From assembly GCF_022179185.1 (NCBI RefSeq), contig NZ_BPQJ01000015.1, positions 96,841 to 160,840 of the forward strand: a stretch of 64,000 nt of DNA, given 5' to 3'. The DNA comes from Methylobacterium frigidaeris. Lineage in GTDB: Bacteria; Pseudomonadota; Alphaproteobacteria; Rhizobiales; Beijerinckiaceae. Positions 43,890-52,348 of this stretch are shown in pieces (position 1 is the first letter of the stretch; each line of letters opens with the position of its first letter). Under the pieces are notes generated by a model, which did not search any database, had not been told where the DNA came from, and was given only the letters and a program-made list of their open reading frames with translations. The position numbers and the translations under genes are program-made.

Positions 43890-45797
43890 TCACACCGGAT
43901 CGAGGTCGAGCATCCGCCGCACGCGGATCAGCTCGCCGAGGGACCAGGCCTGGAACGGGCAGCCGCCGGGGCGGTGGGGCGCATCCCCGTCGGCGACTTC
44001 CGAGACGTGGCCGAGGCCGGCTTCCTCAAGATGGGCGGAGAGCGGCGGCAGGAAGCGCTCGCGCGCCTCGGCCTTCGCCTCGGGCGAGCGGCCGCGCTGG
44101 ATGAGCCAGGCATCGACGAAGGGGCCGATCAGCCAGGGCCAGACCGTGCCCTGATGGTATGCGGCGTCCCGCTCCGCCGGTCCGCCCGCATAGGTGCCGC
44201 GATAATCCGGGTCGGCAGGATCGAGGGAGCGGAGACCCAGCGGCGTGAGGAGCCGCGCTTCGACCACCTCGACCACGGCCCGGGCCGGGGCGCCCGTGAG
44301 GAGCGGGTAGGGCAGGCCGCCGATGGCCAGGATCTGGTTCGGCCGCACCCTTGCATCGACCACGCCCGGCGCGTGATCGGCATCGATCACGTCGTAGAGG
44401 GCGCCCGAGGCTGAGACGAAGCGAGCGAAGCTCGCGGAGGCGCGCCGCTCCAGGTCGCGCCAGCGCGGCGACCAGCGGGCGGTGGCGATCCGAAGCGCGT
44501 TGATCCACAGGGCCTGAACCTCGACCGGCTTGCCGATGCGGGGCGTGATCACCCGGTCGCCGACCTTGGCGTCCATCCAGGTCAGCTGCACCCCCGGCAC
44601 GCCGGCGCGCAGGAGGCCGTCGGCATCGGCTTCGATCCCGTACCGGGTGCCGGCGGCGTAGCCGTCGAGGATCGCCGCGCACGCCCCGGCGAGGCGCGCC
44701 CCCTCCGCCTCCGGCACGGGCCGCCCGGCGGCGGCGTGGGCGGCGAGCACGTCGTGGACCGCCACCACGTACCAGAGCGAGGCATCGACGGCGTTGTATT
44801 CCGGCGCCTCGCCCCGGTCGGGGAAGCGGTTCGGCATCATGCCCTCGCTCACCGCGCCGGCCCAGGCGAGCAGGATCGCGCGGGCCTGCGCCAGGGCGCC
44901 GGTGGCGACGAGGAGGCCGCGCAGCGCGATGAAGGTGTCGCGGCCCCAATCGGTGAACCACGGGAAGCCCGCCACCAGGGTCCTCCCACCCGGCCGGTCG
45001 ACGAGATAGGCGCCGGCCGCGAGAGCGAGAGGCGTCAGCGCTTCGCGTCGCGCCCGCTCGCCCGAGACCAGGCGCTCGGCATGGGGCCCGGCGCGAACGC
45101 AGAGGCCGTCGCCGCTGCGCAGGATCATTACGCCCGCACCAGCCGCGAGGTCGAACGTGAAGGCGCCCGGGCTCGCCAGGTCCTCGACGGCGTCGAGACC
45201 GCGGTCCCGCTCCGCCGCATAGAGGAAGTTCCGGTACCACGCGGGTTCGTGCGCGTAGGCGCCGTTCGTAAGCGCCGCGATGGCCGGCAGGCCGGGGTAG
45301 GGGCGCCAGCAGACGTTGCCGCCCTGCACCGTCGCCGCGAAGGCGAAAGCCGGGTTCTCGTGGTGAAGGGCGTGATAGTCGCGGCCCGACAGGAGCGGGC
45401 GCACGGTCAGGGTGCAGGGACCGTCGCCGGCCAGGCGCTGCCAGCGCAGAAGCGTCTCGCAGGAATCGGGCTCCGCCAGCACCTCGTGCAGGATCGTGGT
45501 GCCGTCCGGCAGCACGAAGGTCCAGCGTGGCCAGGGCCGGGGGGAGAAGTCGGCGACGTGGCGCCACCCGTCCGGGTGGATCACGTCCGGCGCGTAGCCT
45601 TGCGTCGAGAGCGGGGCGGAGCCACCGTCGGTCGCGACCTCCGCCTCGAACCCGTTGACCAGCACCACACGGCCTGTCGGAGGAGTCGTCGCCGCCAGGA
45701 GCAGGGCGTGGTAGCGCCGCGTGCGCGGGCCCGCGACCGGGCCGGAGGCGAAGCCCCCGAGCCCGTCCGCCTCGAGCCACTCCCGCGGGTCGTTCAC
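43890..45797 (-). CDS. Amylo-alpha-1,6-glucosidase (glycogen-debranching type)
   Basis: 635 residues. The N-terminal domain begins W-L-E-A-D-G-L-G-G-F-A-S-G and continues R-R-Y-H-A-L-L-L-A, the bacterial/archaeal GDE_N signature; the C-terminal (alpha/alpha)6 domain has W-F-T-D-W-G-R-D-T-F-I-A-L-R-G-L, N-R-F-P-D-R-G-E-A-P-E-Y-N, D-A-S-L-W and H-Q-G-T-V-W-P-W-L-I-G. It removes alpha-1,6 branches of glycogen-like glucan. GTG start 3 bases after the zwf stop, so cotranscribed. Confidence 0.92.
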   Translation of the reverse strand: MNDPREWLEADGLGGFASGPVAGPRTRRYHALLLAATTPPTGRVVLVNGFEAEVATDGGSAPLSTQGYAPDVIHPDGWRHVADFSPRPWPRWTFVLPDGTTILHEVLAEPDSCETLLRWQRLAGDGPCTLTVRPLLSGRDYHALHHENPAFAFAATVQGGNVCWRPYPGLPAIAALTNGAYAHEPAWYRNFLYAAERDRGLDAVEDLASPGAFTFDLAAGAGVMILRSGDGLCVRAGPHAERLVSGERARREALTPLALAAGAYLVDRPGGRTLVAGFPWFTDWGRDTFIALRGLLVATGALAQARAILLAWAGAVSEGMMPNRFPDRGEAPEYNAVDASLWYVVAVHDVLAAHAAAGRPVPEAEGARLAGACAAILDGYAAGTRYGIEADADGLLRAGVPGVQLTWMDAKVGDRVITPRIGKPVEVQALWINALRIATARWSPRWRDLERRASASFARFVSASGALYDVIDADHAPGVVDARVRPNQILAIGGLPYPLLTGAPARAVVEVVEARLLTPLGLRSLDPADPDYRGTYAGGPAERDAAYHQGTVWPWLIGPFVDAWLIQRGRSPEAKAEARERFLPPLSAHLEEAGLGHVSEVADGDAPHRPGGCPFQAWSLGELIRVRRMLDLDPV

Positions 45798-45800
45798 AGC

Positions 45801-47321
45801 CTAGTCGCCGTCGAGGGGCAGCCAGCGCCGGCCATCGCGGGCGAGCAGTTCGTCGGCCGCCTCGGGACCGGCGCTGCCGGATGCGTAGGGCTCCGGCTCG
45901 CCGCCCGCGCCCCAGGCCTTCACCAGCGGGTCGACGGCGGCCCAGGACGCCTCGATGTTGTCGGCGCGCTGGAACAGCGTGGCGTCGCCGCAAAGGCAAT
46001 CGTAGAGCAGGGTCTCGTAACCGACATTCGGCTCCTGCGCGAAGAAGTCCCCTTCGCGGAAGGTCGAGCGGACGGCGCCGAGCCGCATCGACGGGCCCGG
46101 GACCTTGGCGTTGAACGTGGTGGTCATCCCCTGGACCGGATCGACCATGATCCGCAGGATGTTGGGGGCGATCTGGTCGACCGGGGTGTCGCGAAACAGC
46201 TGATAGGGGGCCGGCTTGAAATGCACCGCGATCTCGGTGCGCCGCCCGGTCATCCGCTTGCCGGTGCGCAGGTAGAACGGCACCCCGCCCCAGCGCCAAT
46301 TGTCGATGGTGAGCTTGAGCGCCGCGTAGGTCTCGGTGCGGCTGTCGCCCGCCACGTGCGGCTCGTCCCGGTAGGATGGCACGGCGTGCCCCTGCACTTG
46401 GCCGGCCCGGTACTGGCCGCGCACCGCGTCCCCGGGCTGGACCGGGCGCACGGCCTGGACCAGCTTCGCCTTCTCGGTCCGGACCGCCTCGGCGTCGAAG
46501 GAGACCGGCGGCTCCATCGCGGTCATGCAGAGGAGCTGGAACAGGTGGTTGGGCACCATGTCGCGGAGTGCCCCGGTCGGCTCGTAGAAGGCGCCGCGCT
46601 CCTCGACGCCGATCGTCTCGGCGGCGGTGATCTGCACGTGATCGACGAAGTCCCGGCGCCAGATCGGCTCGAACATCCCGTTGGCGAAGCGGATCGCCAT
46701 GATGCTCTGCACCGTCTCCTTTCCGAGAAAATGATCGATCCGGTAGAGCTGCGACTCGTCGGCCACAGTGAGCAGACGCTTGTTCAGCTCCTGCGCCGAG
46801 GCGAGGTCGCTGCCGAACGGCTTCTCGATCACCACCCGGCGGAAGCGGTCGTCGCCCTGCTTCAGCAGCCCGGCCTGGCCCAGATGCTCGACGATCGGCG
46901 CGAAGAACCGCGCCGCCACCGCGAGGTAGAACACCGCGTTGCCGGGGATCTTCTCTCCGATCTGCCTGTAGGTCTCGGGCGCCAGGAAGTCGCCCTTCAG
47001 GTAGTGCAGCCGGTCGCGCACGAAGCCCCAGGCGGTGGGGTCGATGTGCGTGGCGTGGAACTCCGCCGTCTCGTCCTTGGTGAAGGACTCCATCGTGTCG
47101 GAGAGGTTCTGTCGCCAGGTCTCGTCCGTGGCGTCGCTGTGGTCGACGCCCCAGATCGTCGTCGCGCCGTCGAGGAGGCGGCTGCCGGCGAGGTTGTAGA
47201 GGGCCGGCATCAGCAGGCGCTTGGTCAGGTCGCCGCCGGCGCCGAAGATCACGATGGTGCTGGGCGGGGCCGGCTTGCTGCCGGAGGCGGCGTGCCCCTC
47301 CACCGGGACGTGCGACGTCAT
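45801..47321 (-). CDS. zwf: Glucose-6-phosphate 1-dehydrogenase
   Basis: 506 residues. NADP-binding site I-F-G-A-G-G-D-L-T-K-R-L near 25-36 and the substrate signature R-I-D-H-F-L-G-K-E (about 197-205) with its catalytic histidine region; the C-terminal I-M-V-D-P-V-Q-G-M and A-Y-E-T-like (here G-Y-E-T-L-L-Y-D-C) blocks are intact. First step of the oxidative pentose-phosphate and Entner-Doudoroff routes. It leads the operon zwf, debranching enzyme, glucosidase, tying NADPH production to glucan breakdown. pgl and edd are not adjacent. Divergent from a ketopantoate-reductase-like gene. Confidence 0.95.
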   Translation of the reverse strand: MTSHVPVEGHAASGSKPAPPSTIVIFGAGGDLTKRLLMPALYNLAGSRLLDGATTIWGVDHSDATDETWRQNLSDTMESFTKDETAEFHATHIDPTAWGFVRDRLHYLKGDFLAPETYRQIGEKIPGNAVFYLAVAARFFAPIVEHLGQAGLLKQGDDRFRRVVIEKPFGSDLASAQELNKRLLTVADESQLYRIDHFLGKETVQSIMAIRFANGMFEPIWRRDFVDHVQITAAETIGVEERGAFYEPTGALRDMVPNHLFQLLCMTAMEPPVSFDAEAVRTEKAKLVQAVRPVQPGDAVRGQYRAGQVQGHAVPSYRDEPHVAGDSRTETYAALKLTIDNWRWGGVPFYLRTGKRMTGRRTEIAVHFKPAPYQLFRDTPVDQIAPNILRIMVDPVQGMTTTFNAKVPGPSMRLGAVRSTFREGDFFAQEPNVGYETLLYDCLCGDATLFQRADNIEASWAAVDPLVKAWGAGGEPEPYASGSAGPEAADELLARDGRRWLPLDGD

Positions 47322-47520
47322 GGGGGTCTCCTTGGCCAGCGGGTGCGACGCAGTGAAGCTCGGACCTGGAAGCTAGATCCCGCACCGCAGCAGGCAAGGG
47401 ACGCGCCCGTGAGGCGGCGAGTGGGGGATGCAGACCTCTCCCGCGTCCGTCCCGCCTTTCCGGGGCACCGGCGCCGGCCTAAGGTTAGGGCTTGAGACAT
47501 CTTCGAGAGCGAGCGGGACG

Positions 47521-48438
47521 ATGGCGGACGGTACCAGGCAGGCGGGCAGCGTCGCGGTGATCGGGAGCGGCGGGATCGGAGGCTACCTGGCGGGGGCGCT
47601 GGAGCGGGCAGGCCGCCACGTGACGCTCTGCGTGCGCACGCCGTTCGATCGCCTCGTCGTCACCGACGCCGCGGGCGAGCGCGAGGTGCCCGTGCGCATC
47701 GTCGCCGATCCGAGCGAGGTGAGCGTCGCCAACTGGGTGCTGGTGACCACGAAGGCCCAGGATACCGCGAGCGCGGAACCGTGGTTTCGGACGCTGGTCG
47801 GGCCGGCGACGCGCGTGGTGGTGGTGCAGAACGGCGTCGGCCAGGCGGAGCGGGCCCGGCCGCACCTGCCGGCGGACGCGACCGTGGTGCCGGCGATCAT
47901 CTACTGCTCGGTCGAGCGCACGGCGCCGGGCCGCATCACCCATCACGGCAGCACCAAGATGAGCGTGCCGGCGGGCCCGGACGGGGCCGCCTTCGCGGAG
48001 CTCTTCGCCGGCACGCCGTTCGAGATCACGAGGGAAGCGGATTTCGTCACGGTCGCCTGGCGCAAGCTCCTCAGCAACGCAGTCGTCAACCCGATCACGG
48101 CGCTGACCCTGCGCCGCATCGTGGTCTTCAACGATCCGGCGATCCAGAACCTCGCCCGCGGGTTGATGGACGAGGTGATCCGCGTCGCCAATGCGGAGGG
48201 CGCCCGGCTCACCGACGCGGACGCCACCCGGATCCTCGAGGGCTACCTGCGCATGACCGGCGACGGCGGCAGTTCGATGCTCTACGACCGCCTCGCCGGC
48301 CGCCCTCTGGAACACGCCCACCTCACCGGCGCCGTCGTGGCGGCCGCCGAGCGCCACGGGATCGACGTGCCGCTGAACCGGGCGATCCTGGCGCTGGCCG
48401 GGGCGGCGAGCGGGCAGGGGCTGGCGGGGGATCGCTAA
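47521..48438 (+). CDS. ApbA/PanE-family 2-dehydropantoate 2-reductase-like protein
   Basis: 305 residues. NADP-binding G-S-G-G-I-G-G-Y at 15-22, L-V-T-T-K-A in the middle of the Rossmann domain and the catalytic region W-R-K-L-L-S-N-A-V-V-N-P-I-T-A-L (about 180-195) with Lys and Asn. The family reduces ketopantoate to pantoate for CoA synthesis, but paralogues act on other 2-oxo acids, so I give no gene symbol. The ATG at 47521 is the family start. Divergent from zwf. Confidence 0.86.
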   Translation: MADGTRQAGSVAVIGSGGIGGYLAGALERAGRHVTLCVRTPFDRLVVTDAAGEREVPVRIVADPSEVSVANWVLVTTKAQDTASAEPWFRTLVGPATRVVVVQNGVGQAERARPHLPADATVVPAIIYCSVERTAPGRITHHGSTKMSVPAGPDGAAFAELFAGTPFEITREADFVTVAWRKLLSNAVVNPITALTLRRIVVFNDPAIQNLARGLMDEVIRVANAEGARLTDADATRILEGYLRMTGDGGSSMLYDRLAGRPLEHAHLTGAVVAAAERHGIDVPLNRAILALAGAASGQGLAGDR

Positions 48439-48625
48439 GTAGACGTGCAGGCACGGTACGCGACAGTGGCGGATGCACGCGCCGACAGGCTGGTAACTCG
48501 TCGAAGGCCAACCCCCTATCCCGGATCTCCTTCCGCTATCGCTGCGGGCGTCCCGGAAAGGGCGAAGCGACAGACGAGGAGCTGCCGCGTCACGACCACC
48601 GCGTCCCTCACTGTCGTGCGCCGTG

Positions 48626-48665
48626 GCTTGGCATGGCGCAAATCTGCCTAGCTTCTTGTTTTTTT
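48626..48665 (+). terminator. Probable intrinsic terminator
   Basis: GCTTGGCA...TGCCTAGC, an 8-base stem with one mismatch and an 11-base loop, followed by TTCTTGTTTTTTT. About 190 bases past the reductase stop. The rest of 48439-48750 shows no gene that I can support. Confidence 0.5.
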
Positions 48666-48754
48666 CATCTTTCTTGTCACTCAACCGGTGACCAACCCGG
48701 CGAATGACGCTTGCATGTCGTCGGTCCTCTCGACGTCAGGCTGATGCCGCGTAG

Positions 48755-48940
48755 CCGAATCCGCTTCGGCTCCCTCGCCAGGCGCTACTGGATCTGCGCG
48801 TCGTCGACGCCATCATGCAGGCGGTCCGCACCGTCGGGACCATCGAGGTCCCGGCGCCTGACGACGCCGTGAGGTTCGCCGCCGGCATTCCCGACGGGCC
48901 CGGCGGCGGGGCCTTCGGGCGAGTGGCGGCCCGCTACTGA
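48755..48940 (+). pseudogene. Possible C-terminal remnant of a Gfo/Idh/MocA-type oxidoreductase
   Basis: An open frame of 61 codons bounded upstream by TAG (48752-48754), with no good start. The segment A-L-L-D-L-R-V-V-D-A-I-M-Q-A-V-R-T resembles the last helix of Gfo/Idh/MocA dehydrogenases (L-R-D-L-R-x-I-D-A-I pattern). The rest is Gly/Pro-rich. Such an enzyme would fit the D-galactose/galactonate genes further on, but the match is short and could be chance. Confidence 0.3.
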
Positions 48941-49248
48941 CCGCCGTCCCCGCCGCCGCCGCCGGTATTCGGCAGCCCGCGCTCGGGGTCGGACGAGTTC
49001 GAGGTGTTGGCGGTGTCGTTGGACCAGTTGTCGGCGCCGAGGCCGCTGCGGGCGAGGGTTCCGGTGGAACCGGGGCCCGAATTGTCGACCTGCGACCGGC
49101 TGCCCTCGAAGACTTCCTCCTGACCTTGGAACGGAGTCGTGAGCCGCGGCGGGCCCGGCTCCCTGATTTCGGCAGGATTGACCCCGGTCTGTGCGTACGC
49201 TGGCAGAGCCAGAAACACCGCGATACCGGCGAGAGACAATCTCTTCAT
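48934..49248 (-). CDS. Hypothetical exported protein
   Basis: 104 residues. A typical signal peptide (M-K-R-L-S-L-A-G-I-A-V-F-L-A-L, cleavage after A-Y-A). The mature part is polar and low in complexity, rich in Gly, Ser, Asn and Pro, ending in a D-P-E-R-G-L-P-N-T-G-G-G-G-G-D-G-G-Q tail. No domain recognised; probably unstructured periplasmic protein. The ATG at 49248 is preceded by GGAGGCATAC. Its end overlaps the oxidoreductase remnant by a few bases. Confidence 0.6.
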   Translation of the reverse strand: MKRLSLAGIAVFLALPAYAQTGVNPAEIREPGPPRLTTPFQGQEEVFEGSRSQVDNSGPGSTGTLARSGLGADNWSNDTANTSNSSDPERGLPNTGGGGGDGGQ

Positions 49249-49371
49249 GTATGCCTCCGGGTTCGGATCTTCCGCGTCAATTGCGGAATGGCATCTGTGA
49301 TCTAGAACTTCCTGCTCGGAATGGCACTTCATCATTCCGTGAGCGGAATGCTTGCCGTGCATGGCGGGTGC

Positions 49372-49692
49372 TCAGTCACCACCCGGCACGATCTCGACCC
49401 ACACCCGGGTCCCCTCGACCCTGACAGGATAAGTCGTGAGGTCGCGGCAGACCGGCCCGCCCTGCGCCCGGCCGGTGGCGATCTCGAACAGGCCGTAATG
49501 CGCCGGGCACTCGATGTAGCCTTCCACCACCTCGCCCCCGGTGAGGGGTACGCCGGCATGGGTGCAATGCCCCTGCGTGGCGTAGACCGCGCCGTCGACG
49601 CGGTAGAGCGCGAGGGCCACGCCGCCGGCCTCGCGGGCCAGCACCGAGCGGTCCTCGAACTCCGAAAGATCGGCGATCGGATGCCAGGTCAT
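49372..49692 (-). CDS. Rieske [2Fe-2S] ferredoxin
   Basis: 106 residues. The Rieske ligands are C43-T-H45 and C62-P-A-H65 in C-T-H-A-G and C-P-A-H-Y-G-L-F. The size and lack of a membrane anchor fit a soluble Rieske ferredoxin of the NirD/BphF/MocE kind that feeds electrons to an oxygenase. Directly downstream of fahA on the same strand (37-base gap), so it may belong to the same operon; the partner oxygenase is not seen. Confidence 0.92.
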   Translation of the reverse strand: MTWHPIADLSEFEDRSVLAREAGGVALALYRVDGAVYATQGHCTHAGVPLTGGEVVEGYIECPAHYGLFEIATGRAQGGPVCRDLTTYPVRVEGTRVWVEIVPGGD

Positions 49693-49729
49693 GGATGCGA
49701 AGTCATGATGCGAAACCCTGGATGTCGCG

Positions 49730-51052
49730 TCACGTTGCGGGCAGCACCTCCGCCCGGCATTCGCCGAAGCCGATCGGCACGAAGCCTTCGCGCACACCGC
49801 GCACCGTCAGGATCACCTCGTCGCCGTCCTCCAGGAAGCGGCGCTCCTCGCCGCATCCGAGGCGGATCGGTGCCTTGCCGCCCTGGGTGGTCTCGAGCAG
49901 GCTGCCGCAGGATTCCGGATCCGGGCCCGACAGCGTGCCGGTGCCGAGGAGGTCGCCGGGGCGCAGGTTGCAGCCGCCGCTCGTATGATGGGCGATCATC
50001 TGCGCCACCGTCCAGTACATGTGCCGGGCGTTGGACCGCGCGACCCGGTGCGGGGATAAGCCGGCCTCGCGGGAAGCCGAGGTCGCGAGCAGGATCTCGA
50101 GCGCGAGGTCGAGGGCGCCGCCGGCCTGGTCGGCCTCGTCGAGAAGGTAGGGCAGGGGAGCGGGATCGCCCTCCGGCCGCTGCGCCTGGGGGATGCGGAA
50201 CGGCGCCAGCGCCTCGGGAGTGACGATCCATGGCGAGATCGTGGTGGCGAAGCTCTTTGCCAGGAACGGCCCGAGGGGCTGGTACTCCCAGCCCTGGATG
50301 TCGCGGGCCGACCAGTCGTTGAGCAGGCAGAACCCCGCCACCTGCCCGGCGGCCTCGCCCACCGCAACCGGCGCGCCGAGTTCGTTGCCGGGTCCGATCC
50401 ACACCCCGAGCTCCAGCTCGTAATCGAGCCGGCGCGACGGGCCGAAGACCGGGGCATCGCGATGCGGCGGCTTCGCCTGGCCATGCGGCCGGCGCACCGG
50501 CACCCCGGAGGGCCGGATCGACGAGGCGCGGCCGTGATAGCCCACCGGCACGTGCTTGTAGTTCGGCAGCAGCGGCTGGTCGGGCCGGAGCTGCCGTCCA
50601 GTCTGGGTGGCGTGATGGATGCCGACGAAGAAATCGGTGTAGTCGCCGATCCGCGCCGGCAGGTGCAGCGTGCAGGACGACGCCGCGTGCAGGAGCGGCG
50701 GCACCCGCTCGCAGTCCGGGCTCTCCGCCCGCAGGAGCGCGAAGAGCTGGTCGCGCAGGGCACGCCGCGGGCCGGCGCCGAGGGCGAGCAACCCGTTGAG
50801 ATCGCCGGATTCGGCGGCGGCCACCGCCCGCGCCGCCTCACCGGTGAGGAGCCCCGCCGCCTGCGCCGCCGGCAGATCGAGGACATGATCGCCGATCGCG
50901 ACGCCGGCCCGCTTCGCCCCGTCGGCGAGCGAGAACACCCCGAGGGGCAAATTCTGGATCGGGAAGTCCGGATGCCCGTCGGCACCCGGCACGCAGCAGC
51001 GAACGGCAGGGTCGTGCGTGTGGTCGAGACCCGTCCGGGTCGGGGTCCGCAT
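49730..51052 (-). CDS. fahA: Fumarylacetoacetase
   Basis: 440 residues, the length of FahA proteins. It hydrolyses 4-fumarylacetoacetate to fumarate and acetoacetate, the last step of homogentisate catabolism. Visible are D-Y-T-D-F-F-V-G-I-H-H (catalytic His), the metal-binding Y-E-L-E-L-G-V-W-I-G, and N-D-W-S-A-R-D-I-Q-G-W-E-Y followed by P-L-G-P-F. The ATG at 51052 shares a base with the stop of the upstream hmgA remnant, the normal hmgA-fahA coupling. With hmgA reduced to a remnant, its substrate must come from an hmgA elsewhere or another route. Confidence 0.95.
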   Translation of the reverse strand: MRTPTRTGLDHTHDPAVRCCVPGADGHPDFPIQNLPLGVFSLADGAKRAGVAIGDHVLDLPAAQAAGLLTGEAARAVAAAESGDLNGLLALGAGPRRALRDQLFALLRAESPDCERVPPLLHAASSCTLHLPARIGDYTDFFVGIHHATQTGRQLRPDQPLLPNYKHVPVGYHGRASSIRPSGVPVRRPHGQAKPPHRDAPVFGPSRRLDYELELGVWIGPGNELGAPVAVGEAAGQVAGFCLLNDWSARDIQGWEYQPLGPFLAKSFATTISPWIVTPEALAPFRIPQAQRPEGDPAPLPYLLDEADQAGGALDLALEILLATSASREAGLSPHRVARSNARHMYWTVAQMIAHHTSGGCNLRPGDLLGTGTLSGPDPESCGSLLETTQGGKAPIRLGCGEERRFLEDGDEVILTVRGVREGFVPIGFGECRAEVLPAT

Positions 51053-51339
51053 CACCGCGCCTCCGCCCGGCTCGGATCGACATGTTTCACCAGCCTGCGC
51101 CCGCAGGTCCCGTCATCCGCCTGCCGAGCCGGAGTCCCGGCGGCTTCAGGCTCCACGCTCGACGCCTTCTCGAGCGCGACGGCATCCGGCCCGTGCGTCG
51201 GCAGCGTGTCGTGCAGCGACGCCCCGCTCGGCTCGAAGCCGCCGCCGGTCTTCGCGTCGCCGAAGCCCGAGAAGTCGCCCGGCGTGAACCAGAAGCCGGT
51301 GGCGGCGGGACGAAGCCCGGACAACGCCTGAACGGTCAT
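51052..51339 (-). pseudogene. hmgA: Shrunken C-terminal remnant of homogentisate 1,2-dioxygenase
   Basis: A 95-codon frame. The centre G-D-A-K-T-G-G-G-F-E-P-S-G-A-S-L-H-D-T-L-P-T-H-G-P-D-A-V-A-L-E-K-A-S matches the HmgA C-terminal region (D-A-K-x-x-G-F-V-P-G-G-A-S-L-H-N, H-G-P-D, E-K-A-S). Its end Q-A-D-D...C-G-R-R-L-V-K-H-V-D-P-S-R echoes the HmgA tail, but about 25-30 intervening residues are absent, and the roughly 330 upstream residues with the iron ligands are gone. A purine-rich AGGAAAGGG precedes the ATG, so a short peptide may still be made. It overlaps fahA by one base. Confidence 0.7.
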
Positions 51340-51469
51340 GCCGGCGACCCTTTCCTGCCCTGTCGATTGGTTTCGGATGCAACTTTCTTCCCTCGATAGG
51401 AGCGGCCGGAACCGGCGTCAAGCGGAGGGGCGGTTGCGCTCGGGCCGGCCCTGAGGCACAGCATCGGGC

Positions 51470-52348
51470 ATGATCGCGGTGGATTGGGGAACGAGCAGTG
51501 CCCGCGCGTACCGGCTCGCGCCGGACGGGGCGGTCCTGGCGCGGCGTGAGGGCACGGGGGGCATCCTGCGGGTGCCCGAGGGCGGCTTTCCGGCGGCCCT
51601 CACGGACATGGTCGGCGACTGGCTGGCGGCCGGCGAGACCCGGGTGCTGCTCTCCGGCATGGTCGGCAGCCGCCAGGGCTGGCAGGAGGCGCCGTACCTC
51701 GCCTGCCCGGCGGGGCTCGACGCGCTGGCGGGCGCCGTCGTGCCGGTGCCCTTCGCGGGTGCGACGGTGCGGCTGGTGCCGGGCCTGAGCGCCGAGGACG
51801 CGTCCGGAACCCCCGAGGTGATGCGCGGGGAAGAGGTCCAGGTCTTCGGGGCGCTCGCTCGCGGGGACGAGGACGCGCTGATCTGCCTGCCCGGCAGCCA
51901 CGCCAAATGGGTGCGGGTCGCGGGCGGACGCATCGCCGGCTTCACCACCAGCATGACCGGTGAGGCCTTCGCGGCCTTGAGCGGCCACACGATTCTCGGC
52001 CGGATGATGACCGGGTCGGCGGAGCCGGGCCCGGCCTTCGAGGCGGGCGTCGCCCGCTCGGCCGACGACGGCGGGCTGCTCCACCACCTGTTCGGCACCC
52101 GCGCCCTTGGGCTGTTCGGCCGGCTCGCGCCGGAGGACGCGGCGAGTTACCTGTCGGGCCTGTTGATCGGGCATGACGTGGCGGGCGCGATGACCGAACC
52201 GGCGCTGGTGCGCCTCGTCGGCTCCGGGCCGCTGATGGCGCTCTACGGCCGGGCGATCGCCCTCAGGGGCGGCGAGGCGGTTGCGGGCGATCCGGACTCC
52301 GCCGCCCGCGGCCTGGCGCTGATCGGGGAGAGAACCGAATGGATGTGA
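51470..52348 (+). CDS. dgoK: 2-dehydro-3-deoxygalactonokinase
   Basis: 292 residues. The actin-like ATPase phosphate motif begins the protein (A-V-D-W-G-T-S-S-A-R-A-Y), followed by L-S-G-M-V-G-S and C-L-P-G-S-H-A-K-W-V, characteristic of DgoK. It phosphorylates 2-dehydro-3-deoxy-D-galactonate (KDGal) to KDPGal in the De Ley-Doudoroff route. Overlaps dgoA by 10 bases. The dehydratase and dehydrogenase for the earlier steps are not in the window. Confidence 0.93.
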   Translation: MIAVDWGTSSARAYRLAPDGAVLARREGTGGILRVPEGGFPAALTDMVGDWLAAGETRVLLSGMVGSRQGWQEAPYLACPAGLDALAGAVVPVPFAGATVRLVPGLSAEDASGTPEVMRGEEVQVFGALARGDEDALICLPGSHAKWVRVAGGRIAGFTTSMTGEAFAALSGHTILGRMMTGSAEPGPAFEAGVARSADDGGLLHHLFGTRALGLFGRLAPEDAASYLSGLLIGHDVAGAMTEPALVRLVGSGPLMALYGRAIALRGGEAVAGDPDSAARGLALIGERTEWM

